Of a stretch of DNA of 13,444 nt, positions 13,211 to 13,444 are shown piece after piece (the first letter of the stretch is position 1; every line of letters begins with the position of its first letter). The notes beneath the pieces are model-generated. The model ran no database searches, was not told the origin of the DNA, and was given only the letters and a program-made list of their open reading frames with translations. The DNA is from Lachnospiraceae bacterium UBA6403. Lineage in GTDB: Bacteria; Bacillota; Clostridia; Lachnospirales; Lachnospiraceae. Position numbers and translations under genes: made by a program. The stretch spans positions 1 through 13,444 of the forward strand of contig DJPV01000029.1 in NCBI GenBank assembly GCA_002437435.1, read 5' to 3'.

Positions 13211-13444
13211 TCAGTGCTTTTGCCGTAGAAGTTTTAGAATCATGACAAAACATGCTCCTGCAGACAAAAACATAATAGTAGCCCAGAATCCGAGCATACT
13301 ATTGTCACCCGTTTTCGGCACATTTGTCTGTCCTTCCGTAGGCACAGTTGTGTCTGCAGAAGAATCAGAGGAATTTTTTGAAGTGTGGTTTGATTCCTCA
13401 GTCTGATTATTCGGTTCAGTTGTCGGTTCAGTTGTCGGTTCAGT
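13211..13444 (-). CDS. C-terminal end of an LPXTG-type surface protein (partial)
   Basis: 77 residues up to the TGA at 13213-13211. The start lies beyond the window. The visible part begins with TEP repeats (TEPTTEPTTEP) and a Ser/Thr/Asn-rich wall-spanning stretch. VPKTGD follows, a clear sortase sorting motif, then a hydrophobic helix (about MLGFWATIMFLSAGACFVMI) and a basic tail (LKLLRQKH). The protein is therefore anchored to the cell wall. Nothing can be said of its N-terminal functional domains. Because no start codon is within reach, it is easily missed in automatic calling. It lies 150 bp upstream of the EAL gene on the same strand. Confidence 0.85.
   Translation of the reverse strand, partial: TEPTTEPTTEPNNQTEESNHTSKNSSDSSADTTVPTEGQTNVPKTGDNSMLGFWATIMFLSAGACFVMILKLLRQKH
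13412..13444 (-). repeat. 12-bp tandem repeats coding TTEP
   Basis: The unit CGGTTCAGTTGT occurs at 13412-13423 and 13424-13435 and in part at 13436-13444, exact at DNA level and running out of the window. It encodes a Thr/Glu/Pro cell-wall spacer. The length is likely to vary between strains. Confidence 0.85.

Overview
The window looks like a chromosomal stretch from a low-to-mid GC Gram-positive gut Clostridia, most likely Lachnospiraceae. This placing is an inference. It rests on strong AGGAG-type ribosome binding sites, a sigma factor carrying its own membrane anchor, surface proteins ending in (x)TGD sorting motifs, an OPT-PqqD gene pair and an IS30 element with a cysteine-rich transposase. 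No rRNA, tRNA or CRISPR array was seen.

Layout, left to right. Positions 4-2424 (+) encode an 806-residue protein: an ECF-like sigma factor, an Ala/Gly-rich repeat linker, one transmembrane helix and a large extracytoplasmic part. Directly behind it lies an IS30-family insertion sequence (about 2445-4367). It has imperfect terminal inverted repeats and a 13-bp direct repeat at both flanks. On the minus strand it carries the transposase and a coupled 57-residue accessory ORF. The insertion appears to have separated the sigma gene from its original terminator, now at 4404-4442. A promoter overlapping that terminator drives a Phd/YefM-RelE/ParE toxin-antitoxin pair (4496-5045). The pair ends at a long hairpin.

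On the minus strand, 7428-5162 is a two-gene operon of an OPT-family oligopeptide transporter and a PqqD-like protein. Divergent from it (7613-10491, +) are a TetR-type regulator and a translationally coupled 725-residue surface protein (signal peptide, beta-helix, InlB-type repeat, Cys-pair repeats, sorting signal). Related CTAGTAT motifs lie at both ends of the divergent intergenic region, so the TetR protein may control both sides.

The right part holds a small heat-shock protein (10793-11212) preceded by an inverted repeat, a DUF6282-like metal-dependent hydrolase (11298-12167), a bidirectional terminator, and a minus-strand EAL-domain cyclic-di-GMP phosphodiesterase with all catalytic residues (13060-12272). 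At the right edge is the C-terminal end of another sortase-anchored surface protein (13444-13211, minus), which runs out of the window.

The recurring themes are cell-envelope sensing and surface display: a membrane-tethered sigma factor, two wall-anchored proteins, a peptide transporter and c-di-GMP turnover. The genes are mostly short independent transcription units separated by terminators. I found no clear multi-gene novel system. The best candidates for a second look are the sigma-sensor fusion, the OPT-PqqD pair, the TetR-surface protein coupling and the IS30 accessory ORF.
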